From Demequina sp. NBRC 110054 (lineage in GTDB: Bacteria > Actinomycetota > Actinomycetes > Actinomycetales > Demequinaceae), in contig NZ_BBRK01000006.1 of assembly GCF_002090115.1 (NCBI RefSeq), positions 496,001 through 560,000 on the forward strand: a DNA stretch of 64,000 nucleotides, written 5' to 3'. Within the stretch, counting starts at the first letter, position 1. Every line of letters begins with the position of its first letter. The notes beneath the pieces are model-generated. The model saw only the letters and a program-made list of their open reading frames with translations. It was not told the origin of the DNA and made no database searches. Positions 33,203-41,767 of the stretch are shown piece after piece. Made by a program: the position numbers and the translations under genes.

Positions 33203-34849
33203 TCAGGGGCGTGATGCCGCGTGCATGGCCGCGAGGTAACCGAACACCGTCGCCGGGCCGATCGTGGAGCCGGCACCCGGGTAGGTGCGGCCCATGACCG
33301 ATGCGGTGGCGTTGCCGGACGCGTACAGGCCGGGGATCGGCGCGCCCTTGGTGGAGATGACGCGGGCGTGCTCGTCGGTGAGCAGCCCGCCCTTGGTGCC
33401 CAGGTCGCCGGGGACGACCTGCACAGCCTGGAACGGACCCTTCTCAAGGGTGCCCAGGTTGGGATTGGGGTGGACCGTCGGGTCCCCGTAGTAGTTGTCG
33501 TAGGCCGTGCGCCCGCGCTCGAAGTCCTCGTCCACGCCTGCGCGGGCGAAACCGTTGAAGCGCTCGACGGTCGAGGTGAGCACCTTCGGATCCATCCCGA
33601 GCTCGGACGCGAGCTCCTCGAGGGTGTCCGCCTCGACGAGGATGCCGGCCTCCTTGTACTTCTTGGTGCCGGTGAGGAACGCGTTGAAGAGGTAGCGATG
33701 CCGGTGGCGGCGGTCGATGATCATCCAGCACGGGATGGTCGGCACGGTCCTGTGGTGCTCGAGGATGTCGTGCCCGACGTCGATGTAGCTGGCCGACTCG
33801 TTGGTGAAGCGTCGTCCCTCCTGGTCCACGAAGATCGTGAACGGCATCGACCGCTCAGCCACGAGGAACTGTGCGTCCTTTCCCTCGGGGTCGGGGACCG
33901 AGGCCCCCCACCACGCATCGTCCATGAGCGCCACGTCGCCGCCCGCGTCGATGCCGACCTGGATGCCGCTGCCGACGTCGCCCTCGGGCGCGGAGGTGTA
34001 GCCCTCGATGCCGTGGTTCTCGAGGCGCCACTCCTTGTTGCGGGCGAAGCCGCCGGTTCCCAGGACGACGCCCTTGCTCGCCTTCACGCGGAGCATGCCC
34101 GACGGGGTGGTCACCTCGGCGCCGACCACGGCGTCGCGCTCCTTGATCAGCGCGGTCACGGGGCTCGAGAGCATCACCTCGGTGCCCTGATCCTTGACGA
34201 TCCGCATGAGGGCGCCGGTGTACCCACCGCCGAGCCCGTACAGCTTCTTGCCCGTGACGAGACCGCCCATGGTGCGGAAGAAGAACTTCGCGCCGCGGAT
34301 GAAGCCGTCGGACGTGGACCACGCCCTCGAGATGAGCCACACGTCGTCGGTCTTGATCGGGATCGGCGGAAGCATGTCGGCAGTGCGCCACGTAGCCGCG
34401 TCGTCTCCTAGGCGCTTCGCGTCGAAGGGCTGCGCCTCGATCGATCGGCCGCCGGCCATGCCGCCGGGCTTGTCCGGGTAGTAGTCGGGGTAGTCCTTCG
34501 AGGGCGCCCACTCCAGCCCGAGCGATTCGAGAAGTCGGTACACGCGGGGCACACCTCGGATGAACGCCTTGCGGCGTTCCAGGGACGATGCGGGGCCGAC
34601 GTCGCCGATCGTCTCCTCCATGTAGCGCAGGACCGCCTCCTCGGAGTCCTGCTTGCCGAGCGCCTCCATCCCGGGGTGCCCGGGCATCCACAGCCCGCCT
34701 CCCGAGATGGCGGTGGTCCCGCCCCACATGTCGGTGCTCTCGACGACGAGGACCTTGAGCCCCTCGTGTGATCCCGTGACCGCGGCCGCGAGCGCCGCGG
34801 CGCCGCTTCCCGCGACCAGCAGATCGACTTCCTTGTCCCACTCGGGCAT
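33203..34849 (-). CDS. FAD-dependent dehydrogenase, 3-ketosteroid-delta1-dehydrogenase-like
   Basis: 548 residues of the fumarate-reductase/KstD flavoprotein family. The N-terminal dinucleotide motif is VDLLVAGSGAAALAAA, followed by VVESTDMWGGTTAISGGGLWMPGH; the C-terminal FAD loop is YASGNATASVMGRTYPGAGSTIGPA. In KstD proteins these flank a central catalytic domain with Tyr residues; here the centre is divergent, so steroid activity is only one option. ATG 34849 with GGAGGG upstream. It shares an operon with the SDR and diverges from a TetR over a perfect palindrome. Confidence 0.82.
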   Translation of the reverse strand: MPEWDKEVDLLVAGSGAAALAAAVTGSHEGLKVLVVESTDMWGGTTAISGGGLWMPGHPGMEALGKQDSEEAVLRYMEETIGDVGPASSLERRKAFIRGVPRVYRLLESLGLEWAPSKDYPDYYPDKPGGMAGGRSIEAQPFDAKRLGDDAATWRTADMLPPIPIKTDDVWLISRAWSTSDGFIRGAKFFFRTMGGLVTGKKLYGLGGGYTGALMRIVKDQGTEVMLSSPVTALIKERDAVVGAEVTTPSGMLRVKASKGVVLGTGGFARNKEWRLENHGIEGYTSAPEGDVGSGIQVGIDAGGDVALMDDAWWGASVPDPEGKDAQFLVAERSMPFTIFVDQEGRRFTNESASYIDVGHDILEHHRTVPTIPCWMIIDRRHRHRYLFNAFLTGTKKYKEAGILVEADTLEELASELGMDPKVLTSTVERFNGFARAGVDEDFERGRTAYDNYYGDPTVHPNPNLGTLEKGPFQAVQVVPGDLGTKGGLLTDEHARVISTKGAPIPGLYASGNATASVMGRTYPGAGSTIGPATVFGYLAAMHAASRP

Positions 34850-34864
34850 GTATGCGTTCCCTCC

Positions 34865-34890
34865 GCAACCGGACACCGTTGTCCGGTTGC
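34865..34890. promoter_or_regulatory. Perfect 26-bp palindrome, probable TetR operator
   Basis: Eleven-base arms GCAACCGGACA (34865-34875) and TGTCCGGTTGC (34880-34890) flank CCGT. It lies 12 bp before the TetR start and 15 bp before the FAD dehydrogenase start, so binding should shut off both genes. Confidence 0.85.
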
Positions 34891-34902
34891 TAGCCTAGCC
34901 GC

Positions 34903-35460
34903 ATGGCCACCTCTCGCGCCAACCCCGGCCCGCGCGCCGCGGCGGCGAACCGCCGCTCGCTGATCGACGCGGCCCGCGCGCTGTTCGACGAACGCGGTGT
35001 CGAGGTGCCGCTCGTCGAGATCGCGCGCCGGGCGGGCGTCGGCCAGGGAGTGCTGTACCGCCACTTCCCCGACCGCGCCTCGCTCGTATTCGCGGTGTTC
35101 GACGAGAACATGACGCAGCTCGAGTCGCTCGCGCAGGAGCACGGCCCCCTGCCCTTGCGGAGGCTCGGCCACGAGATCTCTCACCGCGTCCAGGGAATCG
35201 CCCCCCTGATGAGCTTCGCGACGAGCACTCCCGACGACCCCCGCCTCGGCGCGCTCGAGGGCCGCATGAGGGTGCTGCTCGAGCAGTCGCGCGACAGCGC
35301 CCACAAGGCCGGACACCTTCGATCGGAGGTCACCATCGAGGATCTCCTCCTGGCGATCTCTATGCTCGCCGCGCTCGCCTACACGGTGCCGCCCGACCAG
35401 CGGGAGTCGCGCGTCGAGCACGCATGGGAGCTGATCTCGCGCGGCCTCGAGAGCCCCTGA
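34903..35460 (+). CDS. TetR family regulator of the SDR/FAD-dehydrogenase operon
   Basis: 185 residues. The HTH covers about 18-62 (LIDAARALFDERGVEVPLVEIARRAGVGQGVLYRHFPDR). A TAGCCT element at 34891-34896 ends six bases before the ATG, so the transcript is likely leaderless. The perfect palindrome just upstream is the presumed operator. Divergent gene order and the operator's position make autoregulation and control of the dehydrogenase operon very likely. Ligand unknown; a steroid-like or hydrophobic CoA-ester is a guess. Confidence 0.88.
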   Translation: MATSRANPGPRAAAANRRSLIDAARALFDERGVEVPLVEIARRAGVGQGVLYRHFPDRASLVFAVFDENMTQLESLAQEHGPLPLRRLGHEISHRVQGIAPLMSFATSTPDDPRLGALEGRMRVLLEQSRDSAHKAGHLRSEVTIEDLLLAISMLAALAYTVPPDQRESRVEHAWELISRGLESP

Positions 35461-35483
35461 CCAGGCGACCTACGGCAGGCTAG

Positions 35484-36977
35484 TTACCAGGTGCGGTGGG
35501 TCACCCGTCCCGCGCTCACGGTAAGCGCGACGTACATCCCCCGCAGGGTCGGCATGTCCGCGGCGAGCGGGTCCGCCTCGAGCACCGCGAGGTCCGCGGC
35601 TCCGCCGACCTCGAGCCGCGACGCTGACCAGGACGCCCTGAGCGCGGTCAGCGGGTCGAGCGCGTTGCCGGGCTCCCACGGCTCGCGCGCGTCGCGCGTG
35701 CGGTGCACCGCAGCGGAGATCGCGAACCACGGGTCGAGCGGCGCCACGGGCGCGTCGGAGCTGAACGTGAGTACCGCGCCCGCGTCGTGAAGCGCGCGGT
35801 AGGGGAACGCGCGCTCCGTCCGGCCGACCCACAGGCGGTCCGTCACGTCGCGGTCGTCGAGCGCATGCTCGGGCTGGACCGACGCCCCGATGCCGAGCGC
35901 GGCGAAGCGCCCGAGATCCTCGGTGGTGACCATCTGCGCGTGCTCGATGGTCCCCTTCGCGCCCGATGCCTCGAACGCGTCGAGCGCCCGCTGCACCGCC
36001 AGGTCGCCGATCGCATGCAGCGCGATCCGGAAGCCTGCGGCGTCGGCGTCGCGCATCACCCGCTCGAGCTCGCCCTCCCCGTAGACGGCGTGGCCATGGC
36101 CGCCGTCGGCGTAGGCGTCCACGCACAGGGCGGTCCCGGAGTTCAGCGCGCCGTCGGCGAACAGCTTGAGGGCGCCCACGGTGACGAGCCCGTCGGTGTC
36201 GGGCACGACGGACCCCGTGCGCTCGCCGCGCGCGATCGACAGCGGGAGGTGCTCGGGGTACACGTTCGCGGTGACGCGCACCGCGTTCAGCCCGCGTCGG
36301 AAGCGGCCCGCCCACACGCTCGGGTTATCGGCCATCTCGAGGTCCGTGATCGAGGTGACGCCGCGCGCGGCGGCGGCAGCGATCGCCGCGGCGATCAGCT
36401 CGTCCTCCCCCTCGGCGGCCTCCTTGTCGACGGCCTGCTCGACCGCGAAGGCGGCGCCCTCGCGCACGATGCCTGAGGAGGGAGCCCCGAAGCGCGAGGC
36501 GGCGGCGTCGTTGATCCAGACCGTGTGCAGGTCGTGGGAGACGACGACGATCGCGCGTCCGTCCTGGCCCGCGGCGGCGGCTGCTGCATCGAGCATCTCC
36601 CCCGTCGGCGAGTGCGACCACAGCGCGTCCTGGAAGCCTCGTGCGACGAAGGCGGAAGTGTCGGTCACGTGTTCGCTCGCGAGCGCGACCCTGATCGTCT
36701 CGGCGACGTCCTCGGGCTCGCGGGCTGCGGACACGTCGGTACGTGCGAGGTGCTTGGCCCACATGGTGAAGTGCGCGTGATGATCCACGTAGCCGGGCGT
36801 CGCCCAGCGGCCCTCAAGGTCGACGACCTGGGCGTCGCGGTCGACCTCTGCCTGGCCCGTGGGGACGATGCGCACGATGCGATCGCCCTCGATCGCGATA
36901 TCGACCTCACGCTCGGGCCCGTCCAGCAGGCGGACCGCTCTCACCAGCAGCGTCACGCGCTTCTCCTCGTCACTCAT
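35484..36977 (-). CDS. YtcJ-like amidohydrolase (PF07969)
   Basis: About 497 residues. It has the urease-type beta-sandwich N-terminus, then WATPGYVDHHAHF with metal His pair (about 65-67), a middle GALKLFADGALNSGTA loop with the bridging Lys, FRIALHAIGD (His), and VLTFSSDAPVAPLDP (Asp). These belong to the YtcJ/LAF3 group of metal-dependent hydrolases, substrate unknown. ATG 36977 or GTG 36995 could be the start. It lies 38-56 bp after lacI on the same strand, so it may be the last gene of the sugar-transport operon, an unusual companion for ABC genes. Confidence 0.82.
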   Translation of the reverse strand: MSDEEKRVTLLVRAVRLLDGPEREVDIAIEGDRIVRIVPTGQAEVDRDAQVVDLEGRWATPGYVDHHAHFTMWAKHLARTDVSAAREPEDVAETIRVALASEHVTDTSAFVARGFQDALWSHSPTGEMLDAAAAAAGQDGRAIVVVSHDLHTVWINDAAASRFGAPSSGIVREGAAFAVEQAVDKEAAEGEDELIAAAIAAAAARGVTSITDLEMADNPSVWAGRFRRGLNAVRVTANVYPEHLPLSIARGERTGSVVPDTDGLVTVGALKLFADGALNSGTALCVDAYADGGHGHAVYGEGELERVMRDADAAGFRIALHAIGDLAVQRALDAFEASGAKGTIEHAQMVTTEDLGRFAALGIGASVQPEHALDDRDVTDRLWVGRTERAFPYRALHDAGAVLTFSSDAPVAPLDPWFAISAAVHRTRDAREPWEPGNALDPLTALRASWSASRLEVGGAADLAVLEADPLAADMPTLRGMYVALTVSAGRVTHRTW

Positions 36978-37032
36978 GGGGGACGAGGGCGACACTACTC
37001 CGGCCGCGGGACGGCGCGGGACACCAGGGAGG

Positions 37033-38070
37033 TCAGGCGGAGTCGCGCTCGATGAGCTCGATCGGCAGGATCGTCGACCACGGCCGCTCGTTGCCCGCGA
37101 GCACGTCGATGAGGATGTCCGCGGTCTCCCACCCCATCGCCTCCGAGGGCTGCTTGACGGTCGTCAGGGGAACCGGGCACATATCCGCCGCGGGGCTGTC
37201 GTCGTAGCCGACGACCGCCACGTCCTCGGGGATGCGACGGCCCGCCTCGATGAGCACGGGCATCGCCGCCGACGCCATGAGGTCCGAGGCGATGAACACC
37301 CCGTCGACCTCGGGGTACCTGGCGAGGAGCTCGCGCGCGGCCCGAGCACCCCCCACCGCGGTGAAGTCTCCGCTGATCGCGGGACCAGGCTCGAGCCCCG
37401 CCTCCGCGACGACGCGCCTCCAGCCATGCGTGCGCTCGTTCGCGGACTGCATGTCCTCGGGACCCGTGATGGCGGCGATCCGGGTGCAGCCTCGCGCGAC
37501 CAGGCGACGGCCCGCGACCGCGCCGCCCTCCTCGTTGTCGACGTCGACCACCCACGTGTCGATCGCCTCGAGCCCCGGCCGACCCCCGAACACGAGGGGG
37601 ATCGCGTCCCCGATGCGCTCGAGGAAGTGGTTCGAGGTGTGATGCGAGACCACGACCGCGCCGTCGACCGCACCGCCCATGAGGTAGCGCGAGTTCTTCG
37701 CTCCGGGATCGGAGCTGGCCACCATGAGGTTCAGCACGTAGTCCGACTCCTCGAGCCTGCGGTCGATCCCCGCGACGATCGAGGCGAAGAACACATCGCC
37801 GAAGAACCTGGTGATGTCCTCGGGAACGACGAGCGCGATCGCGTGGCTCTGCGCGCTCGCGAGCGAGCGTGCCGCGCGGTTCGGCACGTAGCCGAGCTCG
37901 GCGATCGCCGCCCGCACCGCCTCGACCGAGGACGGATTGACCTTGTCGGAGCCGTTGACCACGCGCGAGACTGTCGCACGCGAGACGCCGGCACGGGCAG
38001 CCACCATCTCGAGCGTAGGCGCCGTGTGGCGCAGCACGCTCATCTCCATCTCGCCGTCAGGGTCAGGCAT
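37033..38070 (-). CDS. LacI family repressor, CebR-like
   Basis: 345 residues. The LacI HTH (about 18-45) reads TLEMVAARAGVSRATVSRVVNG with hinge helix NRAARSLAS. The effector domain starts IALVVPEDITRFFGDVFF and contains GYDDSPAADMCPVPLTTV. This resembles CebR-type regulators of cello-oligosaccharide uptake. Sites close to the CebR box TGGGAGCGCTCCCA occur upstream of the binding-protein gene at 41491 and 41641. A hairpin spans its own start codon. It is the fourth gene after the binding protein and two permeases. Confidence 0.85.
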   Translation of the reverse strand: MPDPDGEMEMSVLRHTAPTLEMVAARAGVSRATVSRVVNGSDKVNPSSVEAVRAAIAELGYVPNRAARSLASAQSHAIALVVPEDITRFFGDVFFASIVAGIDRRLEESDYVLNLMVASSDPGAKNSRYLMGGAVDGAVVVSHHTSNHFLERIGDAIPLVFGGRPGLEAIDTWVVDVDNEEGGAVAGRRLVARGCTRIAAITGPEDMQSANERTHGWRRVVAEAGLEPGPAISGDFTAVGGARAARELLARYPEVDGVFIASDLMASAAMPVLIEAGRRIPEDVAVVGYDDSPAADMCPVPLTTVKQPSEAMGWETADILIDVLAGNERPWSTILPIELIERDSA

Positions 38071-38100
38071 GGGCCCATGATGCTATAGAGCCCATGCCTG
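38064..38100 (-). promoter_or_regulatory. Inverted repeat covering the lacI start codon
   Basis: CAGGCATGGGC (38064-38074) and GCCCATGCCTG (38090-38100) are perfect 11-bp arms; the lacI ATG is in the first arm as read on the + strand. On the - strand TATAGC (38084-38089) in the loop could be a -10 box. It can act as an operator or as an mRNA hairpin hiding the start. Confidence 0.55.
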
Positions 38101-38130
38101 CCCCAGCAGGAAACGTCGGTCGTCACCGGA

Positions 38131-38985
38131 CTAGCCCTTGACGGCGCCCTGCATGATGCCCGACACCAGCTGCTTGCCGGTGAAGATGAAGAGCAGGAGG
38201 AGCGGCAGCGTCGCGAGCAGCACACCCGCCAGCACGAGCGAGTAGTCCACGAAGTAGTTCGCCTGGAGCAGCGACAGCGCCACGGGCAGCGTCGGATTCT
38301 GCGGGTCGAGCACGATGAAGGGCCAGAAGAAGTTGTTCCAGGTGGTGACGAACGTGAACAGCGCGAGCATCGCCGCGGCGGGGCGCGCAGCCGGGAGACC
38401 GACGTGCCAGAACGTCCTGATCATGGAGCAACCATCCACGCGGGCCGCCTCGATGAGCTCGGTCGGCAGCGACTGGGACAGGTACTGCGTCATCCAGAAC
38501 ACACCGAAAGCGGTGACCAGCGCCGGGATGATGACCGCGCCGAGCGACCCGGTCCAGCCGAACTTCTGCATGAGGATGTACAGCGGCACCACGCCGAGCT
38601 GCACCGGGACCGCCATGGTCGCGATCACGGCGACCAGCAGGGGGCCCGAGCCCTTGAAGCGCAGCTTCGCGAACGCGAAGCCCGCGAGGGTGGACAGCAC
38701 GACCGTGCTGACCGCGGTCGTGGTGGACACGATGATCGAGTTCGACAGCGCCTTCCAGAAGTTGACCGCGGGGTTGGAGATGACCTCCGCAGCGTTGGCG
38801 AGGAAGTTCCCGCCCGGCCACCAGGACATGTTCTGGTCGTAGATGGTCGACTGGTCACCCGAGCCGATAAGGAACGACCAGTAGAACGGGAAGATCGCGG
38901 TGGCGAGGACGATCGCCAGTCCGCCGTAGACGAACCAGGACGGGCGCCCGGAGGAGATGGACGTAGAGACCTTGCGGCGTGCCAT
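38131..38985 (-). CDS. Sugar ABC transporter permease (MalG/CebG type)
   Basis: 284 residues, six membrane helices. The EAA loop reads EAARVDGCSMIRTFWHVGLP (about residue 192), the site for the ATPase. ATG 38985 shares one base with the stop of the partner permease. Members bring in oligosaccharides with a binding protein; the CebR-like regulator downstream suggests a beta-glucoside or other disaccharide. No ATP-binding protein is encoded here; shared MsiK-type ATPases elsewhere in the genome usually serve such systems. Confidence 0.92.
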   Translation of the reverse strand: MARRKVSTSISSGRPSWFVYGGLAIVLATAIFPFYWSFLIGSGDQSTIYDQNMSWWPGGNFLANAAEVISNPAVNFWKALSNSIIVSTTTAVSTVVLSTLAGFAFAKLRFKGSGPLLVAVIATMAVPVQLGVVPLYILMQKFGWTGSLGAVIIPALVTAFGVFWMTQYLSQSLPTELIEAARVDGCSMIRTFWHVGLPAARPAAAMLALFTFVTTWNNFFWPFIVLDPQNPTLPVALSLLQANYFVDYSLVLAGVLLATLPLLLLFIFTGKQLVSGIMQGAVKG

Positions 38986-40013
38986 CACTTGCCTCCCTTC
39001 GAGGCGGAGTTCTGCTTGGCGGGCTTGGCCTTCTTGGCGACGTTGTCGCTGGCGATGAGCCGCTGCGTGAGGAAGAAGTTGACGAGGCTGATCGACACGA
39101 TGATGAGGAAGAGGATCCACGCGACGGCGGCCGCACGGCCGAAGTCGAACTTCACCCAACCGGTGTTGTAGAGGTACATCGTGATCGTGAGCCATTGCTT
39201 GTTGGCTCCGCCCAGGCCGTACGTGTCGTACATGCGAGGCTCGTCGAAGATCTGGAGCCCGCCGATCGTGGACGTGATGATGACGAAGACCATGGTGGGT
39301 CGGATCTGCGGGATCGTGATCGACGCGAAGCGGCGCATGCCGCCCGCTCCGTCGATCGCGGCCGCCTCGTAGAGGTCACGCGGGATGGCCTGCATCGCGG
39401 CGAGCAGGATCAGCGCGTTGTAGCCGGTCCAGCGGAAGTTCACCATGGTCGCGATCGCGATATGGCTGGGGATCACGTCCGTGTGCCACAGGATCGAGTC
39501 GAGCCCGATGTCGTTGAGGATCGAGTTCACGAGCCCGTACTTGTCACCGAACATGTTGGAGAAGATGAGTGCGACCGCCACCGGGGCGACCACGTACGGC
39601 AGCAGGACTCCCATGCGCCAGAACGTCTTCGCGCGCAGGTTCTGGTCGAGCATGGCCGCGATGAACGTCGCGACGATGATCTGAGGAACCGACGACAGCA
39701 GGAAGATCGAGAAGGTGTTGCGCAGCGCGATCCAGAACTCGCGGTCCTGGAGGACCCACACGAAGTGGTCCAAGCCGATGAACTCACCGGAGTTGCGCAC
39801 CTGGTCCCAGTCCATCATCGAGATGAACGCGGTGTAGAGGATCGGGAAGAGTCCCGTGACGGCGAAGACGAGGAAGAACGGCGCGATGTACAGGTACGGC
39901 GAGTACTTGACGTCCCAGCGGCCGAGTCGCTGACGCCAGGTCAGCTGCGCGTGGCCGCCGTCCCGACGCTGCTCGTCGGTGGGATGGTCGGGGCGCTGAA
40001 GGGTGGAGGTCAT
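38985..40013 (-). CDS. Sugar ABC transporter permease (MalF/CebF type)
   Basis: 342 residues, six to seven membrane helices, starting with a basic 35-residue cytoplasmic tail and YLYIAPFFLVFAVTGLFP. The EAA loop is EAAAIDGAGGMRRFASITIP (about 220). It pairs with the second permease (38131) to make the channel. ATG 40013. A strong hairpin at 40043-40085 lies between it and the binding-protein gene, a layout that commonly lowers permease level relative to the binding protein. Confidence 0.92.
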   Translation of the reverse strand: MTSTLQRPDHPTDEQRRDGGHAQLTWRQRLGRWDVKYSPYLYIAPFFLVFAVTGLFPILYTAFISMMDWDQVRNSGEFIGLDHFVWVLQDREFWIALRNTFSIFLLSSVPQIIVATFIAAMLDQNLRAKTFWRMGVLLPYVVAPVAVALIFSNMFGDKYGLVNSILNDIGLDSILWHTDVIPSHIAIATMVNFRWTGYNALILLAAMQAIPRDLYEAAAIDGAGGMRRFASITIPQIRPTMVFVIITSTIGGLQIFDEPRMYDTYGLGGANKQWLTITMYLYNTGWVKFDFGRAAAVAWILFLIIVSISLVNFFLTQRLIASDNVAKKAKPAKQNSASKGGK

Positions 40014-40042
40014 GAAGGGTCCTTCGGGGTGACTGCAGCGGC

Positions 40043-40085
40043 ACGGGCCGCCCCCTCCCCTTCAGAGAAGGAGGAGGCGGCCCGT
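40043..40085 (-). terminator. Intra-operon hairpin between binding protein and permeases
   Basis: ACGGGCCGCC (40043-40052) pairs with GGCGGCCCGT (40076-40085), and inner C-rich and G-rich strands extend the stem. It is 14 bp downstream of the binding-protein stop and 30 bp before the permease start. It probably acts as a partial terminator or mRNA-stabilising stem. Confidence 0.7.
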
Positions 40086-40098
40086 CCTCGCGGCGTGA

Positions 40099-41433
40099 TT
40101 AGCCGAGCGCGGCGATCTCGCTGAGGGCCTGGTCCCAGGACGTCGTGGGGTCCTGAGATCCGTCCTCGGTACGGGTCAGCGCGTTCTGGATGATGTCGTT
40201 CACGTCGAAGTACGACGAACCCTTGAAGGGCGACACGGTGATCGCGTTGGCACGGTTGGAGAAGATCGTGCCGAGCGAGTCGGTGTTGAAGAACTCCGCC
40301 TTCGTGGGCGAGTCACCCGAAGCGAACGCGTCGTTCAGCGCGGTCTCGTCCTCAAGCGCCGAGTTCTGGCTGGGGAAGGTGCCCGCGTTGGCGAGGGCCT
40401 TGAGCTGCTGCTCGGGGGCCGTGAGCCAGGCTGCGAACTCGATCGCTGCGTCCACGTTCTCGCCGTCGGCCGGGACGGTCAGGTAGGAACCGCCCCAGTT
40501 GCCGCCGCCGCCGGGGAAGACGTCCGCGACGTTCCAGCCGGTGCTGTCAGGAGCGGCACCCTGGATGACGCCGAGCATCCAGCCCGGGCACAGCATCGTC
40601 GCGAAGTCCTCGTTGGCGAGGGCCGCGTACCAGTCGTCCGACCACTGCGAGAGGTGGGCCGAGAGGCCTGCAGAGGCGTCGGTCACCATCGTGAAGGCGT
40701 CGGCGACCTCGGCGTTGTCGGCAGCGATGAGCTCACCGGTGTCGGGGTCCTCGTACGCGGCCGCGACCTGGTTGATCACGCCCTGGTAGATGGCGCCCGC
40801 CGAGTCGAACCACGCACCGCCGGTGGCGTCCACGTAGTCCTGGCCGACAGAGAAGTAGGTGTCCCAGTCACCCTCGAGCAGCGCGGCGACCTCGGCCGGG
40901 TCGGTCGGGAGGCCGGCCTCCTCGAAGAGAGTGGCGTTGTAGCAGACGGCCTCGGGGCCGATGTCGGTGCCGTAGGCGACCAGGCGACCCTCGGAGTCGG
41001 TGGCGGCCTCGGTCTTCCAGTCGAGCCAGCGGCCGTCGACGTCCGCGGAGGTGAGGTCCGCCAGCAGGTCCGCGTACTCCATGACCTCGGGCATCCAGTC
41101 CACCTCGATCGCCTCGACGTCGGCGAGGCCGCCGGCGCCCAGCTTGGCGAAGTAGTTGGTGCGCGCGTCGTTGGAGGTCGCGGCGACGTTCGCCTCGATC
41201 GTCACGTTCGGGTGCAGCTCGGTGTACTCGTCGAGAAGCTCCTGCGTGTAGCCGAAGTCGTTGAACGTCGAGATCGTCAGCGTGATGGGCTCGTCGCTCA
41301 TCGCGTCATCTGATGCCGAGTCCGAGGACGACGGGTCGGAGTCGCCACCGCCGGAGCAGGCGGCGAGGGTCAGGGCGAAGACGGCTGCACCCGCAGCGAT
41401 CCCCGCCTTCCTGGTGCGTGGTGTGAGGCTCAC
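40099..41433 (-). CDS. Sugar ABC transporter substrate-binding lipoprotein
   Basis: 444 residues. A lipoprotein signal (basic start, ALTLAAC lipobox, Cys about 26) is followed by a Ser/Asp-rich linker. The mature domain is of the family-1 solute-binding type, TLTISTFNDFGYTQELLDEY onward, with many Trp residues (WMPEVM, SQWSDDWYAAL) as expected for carbohydrate stacking. GTG 41433 with GGGAG five bases upstream is preferred to the GTG at 41439. It heads the operon and is covered by the palindromic boxes at 41.5-41.66 kb. Substrate is probably an oligosaccharide. Confidence 0.93.
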   Translation of the reverse strand: MSLTPRTRKAGIAAGAAVFALTLAACSGGGDSDPSSSDSASDDAMSDEPITLTISTFNDFGYTQELLDEYTELHPNVTIEANVAATSNDARTNYFAKLGAGGLADVEAIEVDWMPEVMEYADLLADLTSADVDGRWLDWKTEAATDSEGRLVAYGTDIGPEAVCYNATLFEEAGLPTDPAEVAALLEGDWDTYFSVGQDYVDATGGAWFDSAGAIYQGVINQVAAAYEDPDTGELIAADNAEVADAFTMVTDASAGLSAHLSQWSDDWYAALANEDFATMLCPGWMLGVIQGAAPDSTGWNVADVFPGGGGNWGGSYLTVPADGENVDAAIEFAAWLTAPEQQLKALANAGTFPSQNSALEDETALNDAFASGDSPTKAEFFNTDSLGTIFSNRANAITVSPFKGSSYFDVNDIIQNALTRTEDGSQDPTTSWDQALSEIAALG

Positions 41434-41490
41434 TTTCACTCCCTTGTGAAGTAGGTGCAAAGACGATTCCCGAGAGTGGTGCACCCCTCT

Positions 41491-41506
41491 GTGGGAGCGC
41501 TCTCAC
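41491..41506. promoter_or_regulatory. CebR-like box 1
   Basis: GTGGGAGCGCTCTCAC is a near-perfect palindrome. Its core TGGGAGCGCTCTCA differs at one base from the CebR box TGGGAGCGCTCCCA. It lies 58 bp upstream of the binding-protein start. Confidence 0.75.
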
Positions 41507-41542
41507 GAATCGCCTTGAACCTACGCCCACGCCCAGTGCCGG

Positions 41543-41564
41543 GCAAACGTTGCAAGCGTTTGCA
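41543..41564. promoter_or_regulatory. LacI-type operator with GCAAACG/CGTTTGC arms
   Basis: GCAAACG at 41543-41549 and CGTTTGC at 41557-41563 are exact inverse arms around TTGCAAG. The overlapping TGCAAGCGTTTGCA is close to the general LacI/GalR consensus. It may bind a second LacI-family protein. Confidence 0.55.
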
Positions 41565-41618
41565 GGCCTGTGTCGAAACACAATCGTTACCAAAACTGCA
41601 CGCGCAACCGGTTTTCTC

Positions 41619-41656
41619 GTGAGAGCGCGTTCACGTGCTTGCGAGAGCGCTCTCAC
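41619..41656. promoter_or_regulatory. CebR-like boxes 2 and 3
   Basis: GTGAGAGCGCGTTCAC (41619-41634) and GCGAGAGCGCTCTCAC (41641-41656) are 22 bp apart start to start. They repeat the palindrome of box 1 with one or two changes. With 41491 they allow DNA looping across the 165-bp promoter region. The remainder of the 334-bp gap 41434-41767 shows no gene. Confidence 0.7.
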
Positions 41657-41767
41657 GTTTCCAGAAGCGACAGCTCATCCCGCGTCGTCGTCCTCCAGCC
41701 GGTGCCGGTGGGGACGGCGCCGCACCCGACCCTTTCGCACGTCGCTCCGGCGTGGAAGGCTCTGCCT

